A stretch of DNA of 5,502 nucleotides. Origin: Acidobacteriota bacterium (lineage in GTDB: Bacteria; Acidobacteriota; Terriglobia; Terriglobales; Acidobacteriaceae). Made by a program: the position numbers and the translations under genes. The stretch spans positions 1-5,502 of the forward strand of contig JAJYBW010000245.1 of NCBI GenBank assembly GCA_021778815.1, given 5' to 3'. This document shows, one piece after another, positions 1 to 5,502 of the stretch. The notes beneath the pieces are model-generated. The model worked only from the letters and a program-made list of their open reading frames with translations, searched no databases and had not been told where the DNA came from. Numbering within the stretch: position 1 is the first letter of the stretch; each line of letters starts with the position of its first letter.

Positions 1-1
1 G

Positions 2-169
2 CACGCCAAACTCTATACTCGATCGCTGCAGGATCTGAATAAGCTGACAGGCTCGAAGAGCACGATCTTTTTTGTATGTCCGACATGCGGCTACACGGTA
101 AGTGAGATGGATTTCGCCAATTGTCCTTCATGCTTCACCCCAAGGGAAGATTTCGAAAAAGTGTCTTGA
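2..169 (+). CDS. Rubrerythrin-like protein, C-terminal fragment (5' end outside window)
   Basis: The frame is open from the window edge and ends at TGA 167-169, leaving 55 residues of a longer protein. It shows two rubredoxin-type knuckles, CPTCG (bases 77-91) and CPSCF (122-136), spaced as in the C-terminal Fe(SCys)4 module of rubrerythrins, and a closing PREDFEKV like the family's usual C-terminus. Rubrerythrins are cytoplasmic di-iron peroxidases that reduce hydrogen peroxide; the rubredoxin site passes electrons to the di-iron centre. The di-iron four-helix domain that would prove this lies outside the window, so another protein with a zinc-ribbon or rubredoxin-like tail is possible. The second knuckle has Phe where Gly is usual (CPxCF rather than CPxCG); all four cysteines remain. 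The next gene starts 53 bases downstream on the same strand, so cotranscription is possible. Confidence 0.75.
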   Translation, partial: HAKLYTRSLQDLNKLTGSKSTIFFVCPTCGYTVSEMDFANCPSCFTPREDFEKVS

Positions 170-210
170 GCGGCAATCCGGTCCGCTGATCCTGATTGGT
201 CCGGTATTCC

Positions 211-216
211 AGGAGG
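211..216 (+). promoter_or_regulatory. Strong Shine-Dalgarno AGGAGG
   Basis: A perfect AGGAGG sits 6 bases before ATG 223. It decides the start of the DUF2231 gene: an in-frame TTG at 196 would add nine residues but lies upstream of this site and has no ribosome binding site of its own. Confidence 0.85.
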
Positions 217-222
217 TTCATC

Positions 223-783
223 ATGCAGCAATTTCCGCCTACGCCGGCCTGGGAAGCATTGCATCCGCTCATCATTCACTTCCCGATCGTACTTTTGCTT
301 GTGAGCCCATTGTTCATCGTCATCAGCGCGATGTTGCCTCCGCCGAGAGGCAGGCCCTATATGACGACTGCAATCCTTCTGCTGCTTCTGGGCACGGCTA
401 GTTTGTTCATTGCCACCTCCACCGGAAAGGCAGCGGCGAGTCTTGTAGAACGGGGAGGGGCAATGGACGCCGTTCTCGAAACTCACCAAAATTTCGCATC
501 GGAAACGATCTTTGTGTTCTCGGAGCTGTCGATCATTCTGCTGGGAATTTTTCTTCTTCCACGGATCCTGCGACGGCGTGACACCAGACTCTTTTCGACC
601 GTCCTGCCCCTAACGTTCCTGGCTTTCTACTTCGGGGGAATTGTATTTCTCGTCAATACAGCCCATACGGGTAGCCGGCTGGTGCATGAATTTGGTGTGC
701 ATGCCCTGATTTCGGCAACAACTGGCCAGTCGGCTGCTTCGCCCACGGAAGCAAACAACCGAATCAGCGATGACAACCATTAG
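223..783 (+). CDS. DUF2231 family four-helix membrane protein
   Basis: This is a 186-residue integral membrane protein of unknown biochemical function. ATG 223 is chosen for its AGGAGG at ideal spacing. The N-terminal motif HPLIIHFPI (residues 14-22) is typical of DUF2231 proteins, as is the late segment around HTGSRLVHEFGVH (148-160), which resembles the family's G-x-LV-x-x-GV motif. Hydrophobic helices lie near 16-36, 47-65, 93-112 and 124-146. Histidines 14, 19, 88, 148, 155 and 160 cluster at predicted membrane edges and could bind a metal or heme, but that is inference. The tail after about residue 165 is polar and probably disordered. The gene overlaps the kinase by 14 bases, which suggests coupled translation and a shared role, perhaps as a membrane partner of the sensor. 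Family assignment is confident; function is unknown. Confidence 0.85.
   Translation: MQQFPPTPAWEALHPLIIHFPIVLLLVSPLFIVISAMLPPPRGRPYMTTAILLLLLGTASLFIATSTGKAAASLVERGGAMDAVLETHQNFASETIFVFSELSIILLGIFLLPRILRRRDTRLFSTVLPLTFLAFYFGGIVFLVNTAHTGSRLVHEFGVHALISATTGQSAASPTEANNRISDDNH
723..738 (+). promoter_or_regulatory. Possible sigma-54 (-24/-12) promoter before the kinase gene
   Basis: TGGCCAGTCGGCTGCT has GG and GC separated by exactly 10 bases and matches about 9 of the 12 defined positions of the RpoN consensus TGGCACGNNNNTTGCW. Transcription would begin near 749, about 20 bases before the kinase ATG. Because the regulator two genes down is a sigma-54 activator, autoregulation of the kinase-regulator pair is conceivable. 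The site lies within the coding end of the DUF2231 gene, and GG-N10-GC is common by chance, so confidence is low. Confidence 0.22.
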
Positions 784-2173
784 GTGCTTCGAACATTCGC
801 AAATCCTGGCCGTTGAGGCGTACCCTCAGGATGACGTCGATTTCATAATGGAAATGATGCGCAAGAGTCCGTCGTTTGAATTGTTTAAAGCGGATGCGTT
901 CAGAATGCAGCAGATCGCTTTCTGTGTCCTGACACTGTTCGTGCTTGGGCTCTTGCTTTTGCTGCACACGGCCTTCGCTTTCCGGCTAGGCGAGCCTAGC
1001 ACTCCTGTCATCCTGGTCCTTGGCGTCGGTTTCACGCTGAAATTTCTGGAAATCGTTTGGCTGCAAGGACAAGCGAAAGAAATCACGGAAAAGACGGCGC
1101 GGCGAGAGACGGCTCTTTCGATTGTGGGCATCTTCATCCTCGCCGGTCTTCTCGCCTTTCTGACTGACCGCGATGACAATCCCTACTTCGTCCTGCTCGC
1201 GATTCCTATTCTTGAGTGTGCTTACCAATTTGGACTGGCGACCACTGTTTTTACCATTGTTTCGTCGATCGCAATGATGTTTTGGTGGACTGACCATTTT
1301 TTTGCGCTGCATCCTCCCCCCCGGTCGACCGAATATCTGGAAACCGGCATGATCGCGATCATCTACGCCGTCATCGGAACATTGGCATGGTTCCTCGTCC
1401 ACCAACTGAAGCAACAGCAGTCCAAACTGTACGAGAGCATGGCTGCCCTGCATGCAACGCGCGAACAACTGGTCAATGAAGAGAAGTTGGCGGCAGTAGG
1501 CCGCCTTGCCAGCGGGATCGCGCACGAGATCCGCAACCCGGTAGCCATGATTTCCAGTTCCCTTGCAACCGCGGCCAACTCCGCTCTTGGCGAAGCGGAC
1601 CGCGAAGAAATGGTTCAGATCGCGGCAAGAGAAGCGAGCCGGTTAGAGCATCTGACGACGGAATTTTTGACCTATGCGCGACCGGTCGCGCCTCAGCTAT
1701 CGTCCATTCTTGTAGACGATCTGCTCTCCTACACTGTAGACGCGGTGAAAGCCCACGCCGCGAGCCGGTCAATCGAAATACGCTATTCTTGCTCAGAAGA
1801 TCTGGCGATCGAAGTGGATTCTGCGCAGGTGCAAGGAGCGTTGTTGAATCTGGTTTTGAATGCCATCGATGCCGCGTATTCGCCCGGGGCAATCGCGCTG
1901 GACGCGGCACGGAAGGATACTTGGATTCAGATCAACGTTCAGAATACGGGCGAGGCCATTTCAGCTGCGGATCTCCCCCGGATTTTCGAACCGTTTTATA
2001 GCGCCAAACCCGGTGGTACCGGCCTCGGGCTTGCGATCGCCCGCCGAGTGGCCGAGGTCCACGGAGGCGATCTTTGGGTCAGCGGCAATCAAAAGGGCTG
2101 TGTTGCCTTTTCCATGACGCTTTCAGCAGTCCCCACAGACGATCGAATCGAAACATCCCACAAGGAGCTGTAG
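770..2173 (+). CDS. Membrane-bound sensor histidine kinase (NtrB/PilS-like core)
   Basis: This 467-residue kinase should autophosphorylate and pass phosphate to the regulator encoded next. About six hydrophobic helices lie near 48-71, 78-98, 115-131, 137-155, 156-172 and 188-210. A polar, probably coiled-coil linker (211-240) follows, then a DHp H-box GIAHEIRNP with phospho-acceptor His252. The catalytic domain has the N-box NLVLNAIDAA (Asn364), a G1-like NTGEAI (from 392), the F-box IFEPFYS (405-411) and the G2 box GGTGLGL (415-421). G1 carries Asn instead of the usual Asp, a variant seen in other kinases. No PAS or HAMP domain is recognisable. The start is uncertain: ATG 770 has no good Shine-Dalgarno but lies 11 bases before the upstream stop (781-783), suiting reinitiation. 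ATG 848, 854 or 857 would remove 26-29 residues without touching any domain. The specific signal is unknown. Confidence 0.93.
   Translation: MTTIRCFEHSQILAVEAYPQDDVDFIMEMMRKSPSFELFKADAFRMQQIAFCVLTLFVLGLLLLLHTAFAFRLGEPSTPVILVLGVGFTLKFLEIVWLQGQAKEITEKTARRETALSIVGIFILAGLLAFLTDRDDNPYFVLLAIPILECAYQFGLATTVFTIVSSIAMMFWWTDHFFALHPPPRSTEYLETGMIAIIYAVIGTLAWFLVHQLKQQQSKLYESMAALHATREQLVNEEKLAAVGRLASGIAHEIRNPVAMISSSLATAANSALGEADREEMVQIAAREASRLEHLTTEFLTYARPVAPQLSSILVDDLLSYTVDAVKAHAASRSIEIRYSCSEDLAIEVDSAQVQGALLNLVLNAIDAAYSPGAIALDAARKDTWIQINVQNTGEAISAADLPRIFEPFYSAKPGGTGLGLAIARRVAEVHGGDLWVSGNQKGCVAFSMTLSAVPTDDRIETSHKEL
1349..1362. repeat. 14-bp perfect palindrome inside kinase gene
   Basis: ATGATCGCGATCAT is its own reverse complement. 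It lies in the segment coding for the last transmembrane helix and has no spacer. It could be a chance product of ATG-ATC-GCG-ATC-ATC codons. Confidence 0.4.
2162..2167 (+). promoter_or_regulatory. Shine-Dalgarno AAGGAG for the response regulator
   Basis: AAGGAG lies within the last codons of the kinase, 6 bases before ATG 2174. The kinase stop TAG (2171-2173) sits between this site and the ATG, so ribosomes ending the kinase stop on top of the regulator's start, a typical coupled arrangement. Confidence 0.8.
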
Positions 2174-3601
2174 ATGGGAAAAGTACTCATTGTCGACGAT
2201 GAGCCCAATATGCGGCGCATTCTCGCCGCGAATCTTCGTCTTGATTCCCACATCGTCGTCGAGGCAGCGGGAGCCTTGGACGCGACAGCCATTCTCGCCA
2301 GGGAAGACTTTGACGTTGTCCTTACAGACCAGAAAATGCCTGACGGCAATGGCCTGGACGTGCTGCAGGCGGCAAAGCAGGGCGACCCGGCAACCTCCGT
2401 GATCTTTCTGACCGCGGTCGGTACCCTGGAACTCGCGGTCGAAAGCATGAAAGAGGGTGCCTTCGACTTCCTGACAAAACCGTTTGTTCCAGACGCGGTG
2501 CGGGCTGCTGTCAAACGGGCCTGCGAACACAGCGCGCTGCTTAAAGAAAACGCCGTTCTTAGAACGGCGGTGCTCCAGATGGAAGGTTCGGACGAGATTT
2601 TTGGAGAGAGTGAGGGGATCCGGGCTGTTCGCGAAACGATTGCTCTGGTCGCTCCGAAAGACACGACAGTCCTTATCACAGGGGAAACAGGTACGGGCAA
2701 GGAGCTGGTCGCACGCGCAGTTCACCGAAACAGTCGCAGGGCACAGAGAGCCTTCATCGCCATCAACTGCGCTTCCGTATCGGAGACGTTGATCGAGAGC
2801 GAGTTGTTCGGGCATGAACGCGGCGCCTTTACGGGTGCGGACAAGACCAGGATCGGACTGTTCGAGTCCGCCGATGGGGGGACATTATTTTTGGATGAGG
2901 CCGGAGAACTGTCCGCCGCAGCCCAGGCAAAATTGCTAAGGGTGCTTGCGGATGGGGAAATTCAGCGCGTGGGTTCGACCAAGACCCGTCATGTTAACGT
3001 ACGCGTGGTTGCTGCGACACATCGTAATCTTATGGACCGTGTGCGGACTGGATCCTTCCGCGAAGATTTGTATTATCGTCTGGCCGTGTTACCCATTCAT
3101 TTGCCGCCTTTGCGCGATCGGCTCGAAGACGTCCCTGGCCTGTGCGATATTCTCTCCGCAAGAATTGCCCGAGAAATGAAGGTGCCCCAACGACGATTGA
3201 GCGAACCAGCGATCGCCAAGCTGACCCAGTATCACTTTCCAGGCAATATCCGAGAGCTGCGAAACCTTCTGGAACGCGCTCATATCCTGGGCCAACATCC
3301 CCAGTTGCAATCCGAGGATTTTCCCTTGAATATCGCGTCGTCAGACGGCCCAAAAACTGAGACGAGGCTGGACGCTGTGCAGTTGGCGGCCCGATTGCCT
3401 GAGGATCTGGATTTGCGAGAGACCCTGGCGAGAATTGAATTGGCATTGATCGAGCGCGCTCTGGCAGCAACCGATGGAGTGCAGGCGGAGGCCGCACGAC
3501 GGCTCAATTTGTCGAGGAGCGACCTGGGTTACAAAGTGGGTAAATATGCCCTGCACGACAAGAGAGTTAAAGATGAATCAACGGAATCCCCGGTCAGGTA
3601 G
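2174..3601 (+). CDS. Sigma-54-dependent response regulator, NtrC family
   Basis: This 475-residue cytoplasmic activator should be phosphorylated by the kinase just upstream and then open sigma-54 promoters using ATP. The receiver domain (about 3-118) has acidic pocket D8/D9, phospho-acceptor D52 in LTDQKMP, T80 and K102 of the TKPF motif. The AAA+ domain (about 142-370) has Walker A GETGTGKE (170-177), the sigma-54-contacting GAFTGA loop (217-222), Walker B LFLDEAGEL (238-246, D241/E242), the FREDLYYRL arginine-finger segment (295-303) and the sensor-2 stretch FPGNIREL (355-362). The C-terminus (about 425-460) carries a Fis-type helix-turn-helix with the typical AARRLNLSRSDLGYK pattern. Small departures are Ala243 where Ile is usual after DE, and FPGN where WPGN is common. 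All catalytic residues are present and the length is typical. It starts immediately after the kinase stop. Target promoters cannot be read from this window. Confidence 0.95.
   Translation: MGKVLIVDDEPNMRRILAANLRLDSHIVVEAAGALDATAILAREDFDVVLTDQKMPDGNGLDVLQAAKQGDPATSVIFLTAVGTLELAVESMKEGAFDFLTKPFVPDAVRAAVKRACEHSALLKENAVLRTAVLQMEGSDEIFGESEGIRAVRETIALVAPKDTTVLITGETGTGKELVARAVHRNSRRAQRAFIAINCASVSETLIESELFGHERGAFTGADKTRIGLFESADGGTLFLDEAGELSAAAQAKLLRVLADGEIQRVGSTKTRHVNVRVVAATHRNLMDRVRTGSFREDLYYRLAVLPIHLPPLRDRLEDVPGLCDILSARIAREMKVPQRRLSEPAIAKLTQYHFPGNIRELRNLLERAHILGQHPQLQSEDFPLNIASSDGPKTETRLDAVQLAARLPEDLDLRETLARIELALIERALAATDGVQAEAARRLNLSRSDLGYKVGKYALHDKRVKDESTESPVR
2551..2569. repeat. 19-base inverted repeat, 9-bp perfect arms, in regulator gene
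   Basis: Arms CGCCGTTCT (2551-2559) and AGAACGGCG (2561-2569) are exact reverse complements around a single T. The site lies in the linker between the receiver and AAA+ coding regions (around residues 126-132), the least constrained part of the protein. The shape suits a dimeric HTH operator better than a hairpin, since a 1-base loop cannot form without opening the stem. Function is unknown. Confidence 0.5.
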
Positions 3602-3634
3602 CCGTTGGATTACCTTGTTCGATTTGGTTGTCAG

Positions 3635-3648
3635 TGAGGATTGAGGAT
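3635..3648 (+). promoter_or_regulatory. Tandem TGAGGAT repeat containing the ribosome binding site of the fusion gene
   Basis: The 7-mer TGAGGAT occurs twice head to tail (3635-3641 and 3642-3648). GAGG of the second copy (3643-3646) is 6 bases before ATG 3653 and decides that start. An in-frame TTG at 3641 would add four residues, but the GAGGA of the first copy abuts it with no spacing. The 51-base gap after the regulator gene (3602-3652) shows no clear promoter or terminator, so read-through from the upstream operon is likely. Confidence 0.6.
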
Positions 3649-3652
3649 ACCG

Positions 3653-5443
3653 ATGAGGTTTCTGGCTCTAGCATTGGACTATGACGGCACGATCGCCAGG
3701 GACAATGTTCTGGGCGATGAGGTGCGGCAGGCAATTGCTACGCTTCGCGCGCAGAACATCATCGTATTGATCGTCACGGGACGAATACTGTCGGAACTGG
3801 AACGGGTAGCAGGCAACCTGCATTTTGTGGATGCCGTGGTCGCCGAGAATGGCGCCGTGATCTACGTTCCGGACAGCCAATATACGCAACTTCTCGGTGA
3901 GCCGCCTCCCGCCACCCTTCTGGAAGCGCTTATAGCTGAAGGAGTCGAGTTCAAGGCGGGGCAATCGGTTGTAGAAGCAGACGCAAAAGATGCACCTCGA
4001 TTGCTGAACATTTTGCGGGCTCGCGAGTTGCCGCACTCTCTGATCTTCAACAGAGGACGAGTCATGATTCTCGGCCAGGCCATCAGTAAGGCGACTGGTT
4101 TGCGAGAAATTCTCAAGATTCTCCGCTTGTCGCCCCACAACGTGGTGGCCATTGGCGATGCGGAAAACGACCATGAATTGCTGCGATCCTGCGAGTTCGG
4201 AGTCGCGGTCGGCTGGGGCAGCCCGACCCTGATGACAGCAGCCGACTATGTGCTGCCTGGAAATGGTCCTGAATCCGTCGCCCAATATCTTCTCACCCTG
4301 GTCAATCAACTCCGGATTCCACCTTCGCCCAAGAGCCGTCGCAGCGTGCTGCTGGGATACACGGACTCAGGAGATCCGTTTTCCCTGGCGGTTCGAGGCC
4401 GCACCGTATTGGTGGCCGGCGACACAAAATCCGGGAAGTCCTGGGCTGTCGGCCTTCTTTGCGAACAATTGATTCTCTTCGGCTATTCCTTGCTGATTGT
4501 CGATCCGGAGGGCGACTATACGTCGCTGGAAGCTCTTCCAGGTGTGCTGGTGTTTGGCGGCGAGGATCCGCTGCCGCGCCCTCGCGATCTGCTGCGCGCG
4601 TTGCGCCATGGCGATGTCAGCGTCGTGATCGACCTGTCGCACACGCCACAGGATGTCCGACTGGACTATGTGAGAAATCTTCTACCGGCCGTGGCGACCC
4701 TTCGCCACTATACCGGACTGCCGCATCGCATCGTCGTTGATGAGGCGCACTATTTCCTGCATGATGACAGTTCAAAGGAAATGCTGGATCTAGATGTGCT
4801 TTCCTACATTCTAGTCAGCTATCGCGCTTCCAGTCTCCATCCAAATATCCTGGCGAGTTTGAAAGTAGTAATCGTCACGAGAGAGTCCGATCCGAAAGAG
4901 ATCGCTGTACTGCGGCATCTCTGTAGGACATGTGCGGGCAGCCGTAGTGAGAGCGACTGGCTTCAGTCGCTCGGCAACCTGCCGATTGGCGAAGCCGCCG
5001 CACTTCCCATCACAACGGAATCGAAAGGCGAAGTCACCCGGATCCGTCTGACTCCACGACTAACACCCCATATTCGTCACGCCGCCAAATATATCGATCT
5101 GCCGGTCTCCGAAGGAAGTCAATTCGTTTTTTGGAAGAACGGGGCAATCTCTGGCAAACGGGCGCGGAGCCTCCGTGAACTGATTTTGGTGCTAGAGTCA
5201 TTGCCTGTCTCCGCCTTCGGCGATCATCTGAAAAGGAAAGACTTCTCTCGATGGATCGCGGACGTTTTTGGAGACTATTCGCTCGCAGCGGCTGTGGAAA
5301 AGATTGAAACTGAATATGGGACTGAAAAGTCAACCGACTCGACGAGGGAAATCTCTCGGGCAATCCGAACCCGCTACGACTTTGTCGACCCGTTGTCTGA
5401 CCTCCATGAGCCTCCCTCTCCAAATAAGACAGATCCGCTCTGA
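3653..5443 (+). CDS. Three-part fusion: HAD-IIB phosphatase, HerA/DUF87-like P-loop ATPase, DUF5752-like domain
   Basis: This is a 596-residue, probably cytoplasmic protein; I know of no characterised homologue. Residues 1-220 form a HAD-IIB (Cof/phosphoglycolate or sucrose phosphatase-like) domain: DYDGT with D9 and D11, T42 in IVTGR, K146, and GDAEND with D169 and D173, with a small cap between motifs II and III. All catalytic residues are kept, so phosphatase activity is likely. Residues about 230-430 form a P-loop ATPase: Walker A GDTKSGKS (256-263), a DPEGDY segment (284-289) as in HerA/DUF87 proteins, and Walker B RIVVDEAHYFL (359-369, D363/E364). It is much shorter than full HerA, with no evident HAS barrel. 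The equivalent of the HerA sensor strand seems to read VIVTRES (406-412), without the common TQ. Residues about 489-577 resemble DUF5752 (DFSRWIADVFGD, 530-541). The tail is polar. Substrate and role are unknown. Confidence 0.85.
   Translation: MRFLALALDYDGTIARDNVLGDEVRQAIATLRAQNIIVLIVTGRILSELERVAGNLHFVDAVVAENGAVIYVPDSQYTQLLGEPPPATLLEALIAEGVEFKAGQSVVEADAKDAPRLLNILRARELPHSLIFNRGRVMILGQAISKATGLREILKILRLSPHNVVAIGDAENDHELLRSCEFGVAVGWGSPTLMTAADYVLPGNGPESVAQYLLTLVNQLRIPPSPKSRRSVLLGYTDSGDPFSLAVRGRTVLVAGDTKSGKSWAVGLLCEQLILFGYSLLIVDPEGDYTSLEALPGVLVFGGEDPLPRPRDLLRALRHGDVSVVIDLSHTPQDVRLDYVRNLLPAVATLRHYTGLPHRIVVDEAHYFLHDDSSKEMLDLDVLSYILVSYRASSLHPNILASLKVVIVTRESDPKEIAVLRHLCRTCAGSRSESDWLQSLGNLPIGEAAALPITTESKGEVTRIRLTPRLTPHIRHAAKYIDLPVSEGSQFVFWKNGAISGKRARSLRELILVLESLPVSAFGDHLKRKDFSRWIADVFGDYSLAAAVEKIETEYGTEKSTDSTREISRAIRTRYDFVDPLSDLHEPPSPNKTDPL
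4691..4708 (+). repeat. Perfect 7-bp hairpin with tetraloop inside fusion gene
   Basis: GTGGCGA (4691-4697) and TCGCCAC (4702-4708) are exact reverse complements around the loop CCCT. It lies just before the Walker B coding segment. No T-run follows, so it is not an intrinsic terminator; it may be chance or an mRNA structure. Confidence 0.4.
4951..4972 (+). repeat. Perfect 9-bp hairpin with tetraloop inside fusion gene
   Basis: GAGCGACTG (4951-4959) and CAGTCGCTC (4964-4972) are exact reverse complements around the loop GCTT. The hairpin falls in the stretch coding for residues 433-440, between the ATPase core and the DUF5752-like domain. No T-tract follows, which argues against a terminator. 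It could slow ribosomes at the domain boundary, or be chance. Confidence 0.5.
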
Positions 5444-5502
5444 CATATCGAAATAGAACTGGATGTATCCGGTTTCTGTCGAGACTCAGCGTAGAGGCCA
5501 TT

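Noticed and set aside
172..186. Possible sigma-54 promoter before the DUF2231 gene
   Set aside because: GG and GC are separated by 11 bases instead of 10, and the flanking consensus bases do not match.
174..208. Hairpin or terminator after the rubrerythrin gene
   Set aside because: The AATCCGG and CCGGTATT arms pair only with a bulge and no T-run follows; it is too weak to call.
196..222. TTG 196 as start of the DUF2231 gene (nine more residues)
   Set aside because: The strong AGGAGG at 211-216 lies inside this extension and points to ATG 223; the DUF2231 HPLIIHFPI motif is near-N-terminal from ATG 223 as expected.
2123..2815. Long minus-strand open frames opposite the regulator gene (also 2089-2700)
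   Set aside because: They mirror a strongly conserved NtrC-type gene, show no recognisable motifs, and are shadows of its codon bias.
2033..3216. GCGATCGC octamers as cyanobacterial HIP1 elements
   Set aside because: Only two copies occur in 5.5 kb, far below HIP1 density in cyanobacteria, and the gene content does not suggest a cyanobacterium.
3641..3652. TTG 3641 as start of the HAD-ATPase gene
   Set aside because: Its only Shine-Dalgarno-like bases abut the codon with no spacing, whereas ATG 3653 has GAGG 6 bases upstream and begins right at the HAD first strand.
3668..4309. 213-codon minus-strand open frame opposite the HAD domain
   Set aside because: It has no family motifs and lies entirely over a HAD domain with all catalytic residues intact.
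5459..5475. Terminator after the fusion gene
   Set aside because: CTGGA/TCCGG gives a 5-bp stem including a G-U pair and only three Ts follow; the remaining 5444-5502 shows nothing else recognisable.

Overview
The window reads as an ordinary bacterial chromosome segment, moderately GC-rich (mid-50s percent by eye, not counted). It carries five protein-coding genes, all on the + strand and packed tightly. No tRNA, rRNA, CRISPR array, insertion sequence or integrase is visible. The mix (rubrerythrin, DUF2231 membrane protein, NtrC-type two-component pair, HAD/P-loop ATPase fusion) fits an environmental Gram-negative such as an acidobacterium or a deltaproteobacterium-like lineage. That placement is a guess from gene content; nothing here fixes the taxon.

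Layout. 2-169: the 3' end of a rubrerythrin-like gene, only its C-terminal rubredoxin-type iron-binding module. 223-783: a four-helix DUF2231 membrane protein behind a strong Shine-Dalgarno. 770-2173: a membrane-bound sensor histidine kinase overlapping the DUF2231 gene by 14 bases. 2174-3601: a sigma-54-dependent response regulator (receiver, AAA+ with GAFTGA, Fis-type HTH) whose ATG directly follows the kinase stop codon. 3653-5443: a 596-residue multidomain protein joining a HAD-IIB phosphatase, a HerA/DUF87-type P-loop ATPase and a C-terminal DUF5752-like domain. 5444-5502: no gene seen.

How they fit together. The DUF2231, kinase and regulator genes are almost certainly one transcription unit and probably translationally coupled. 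The kinase should phosphorylate Asp52 of the regulator, which would then drive sigma-54 promoters. The kinase has about six N-terminal membrane helices and no recognisable PAS or HAMP domain, so the stimulus is probably sensed in or at the membrane, possibly with the DUF2231 protein. A rubrerythrin upstream hints at oxidative or redox stress, but that is guilt by association. The HAD-ATPase fusion, 51 bases after the regulator, is the least understood gene and the best candidate for new biology. Secondary signals are a sigma-54-like -24/-12 element before the kinase, a 19-base near-palindrome inside the regulator gene, two perfect tetraloop hairpins inside the fusion gene, and an excess of CGATCG.
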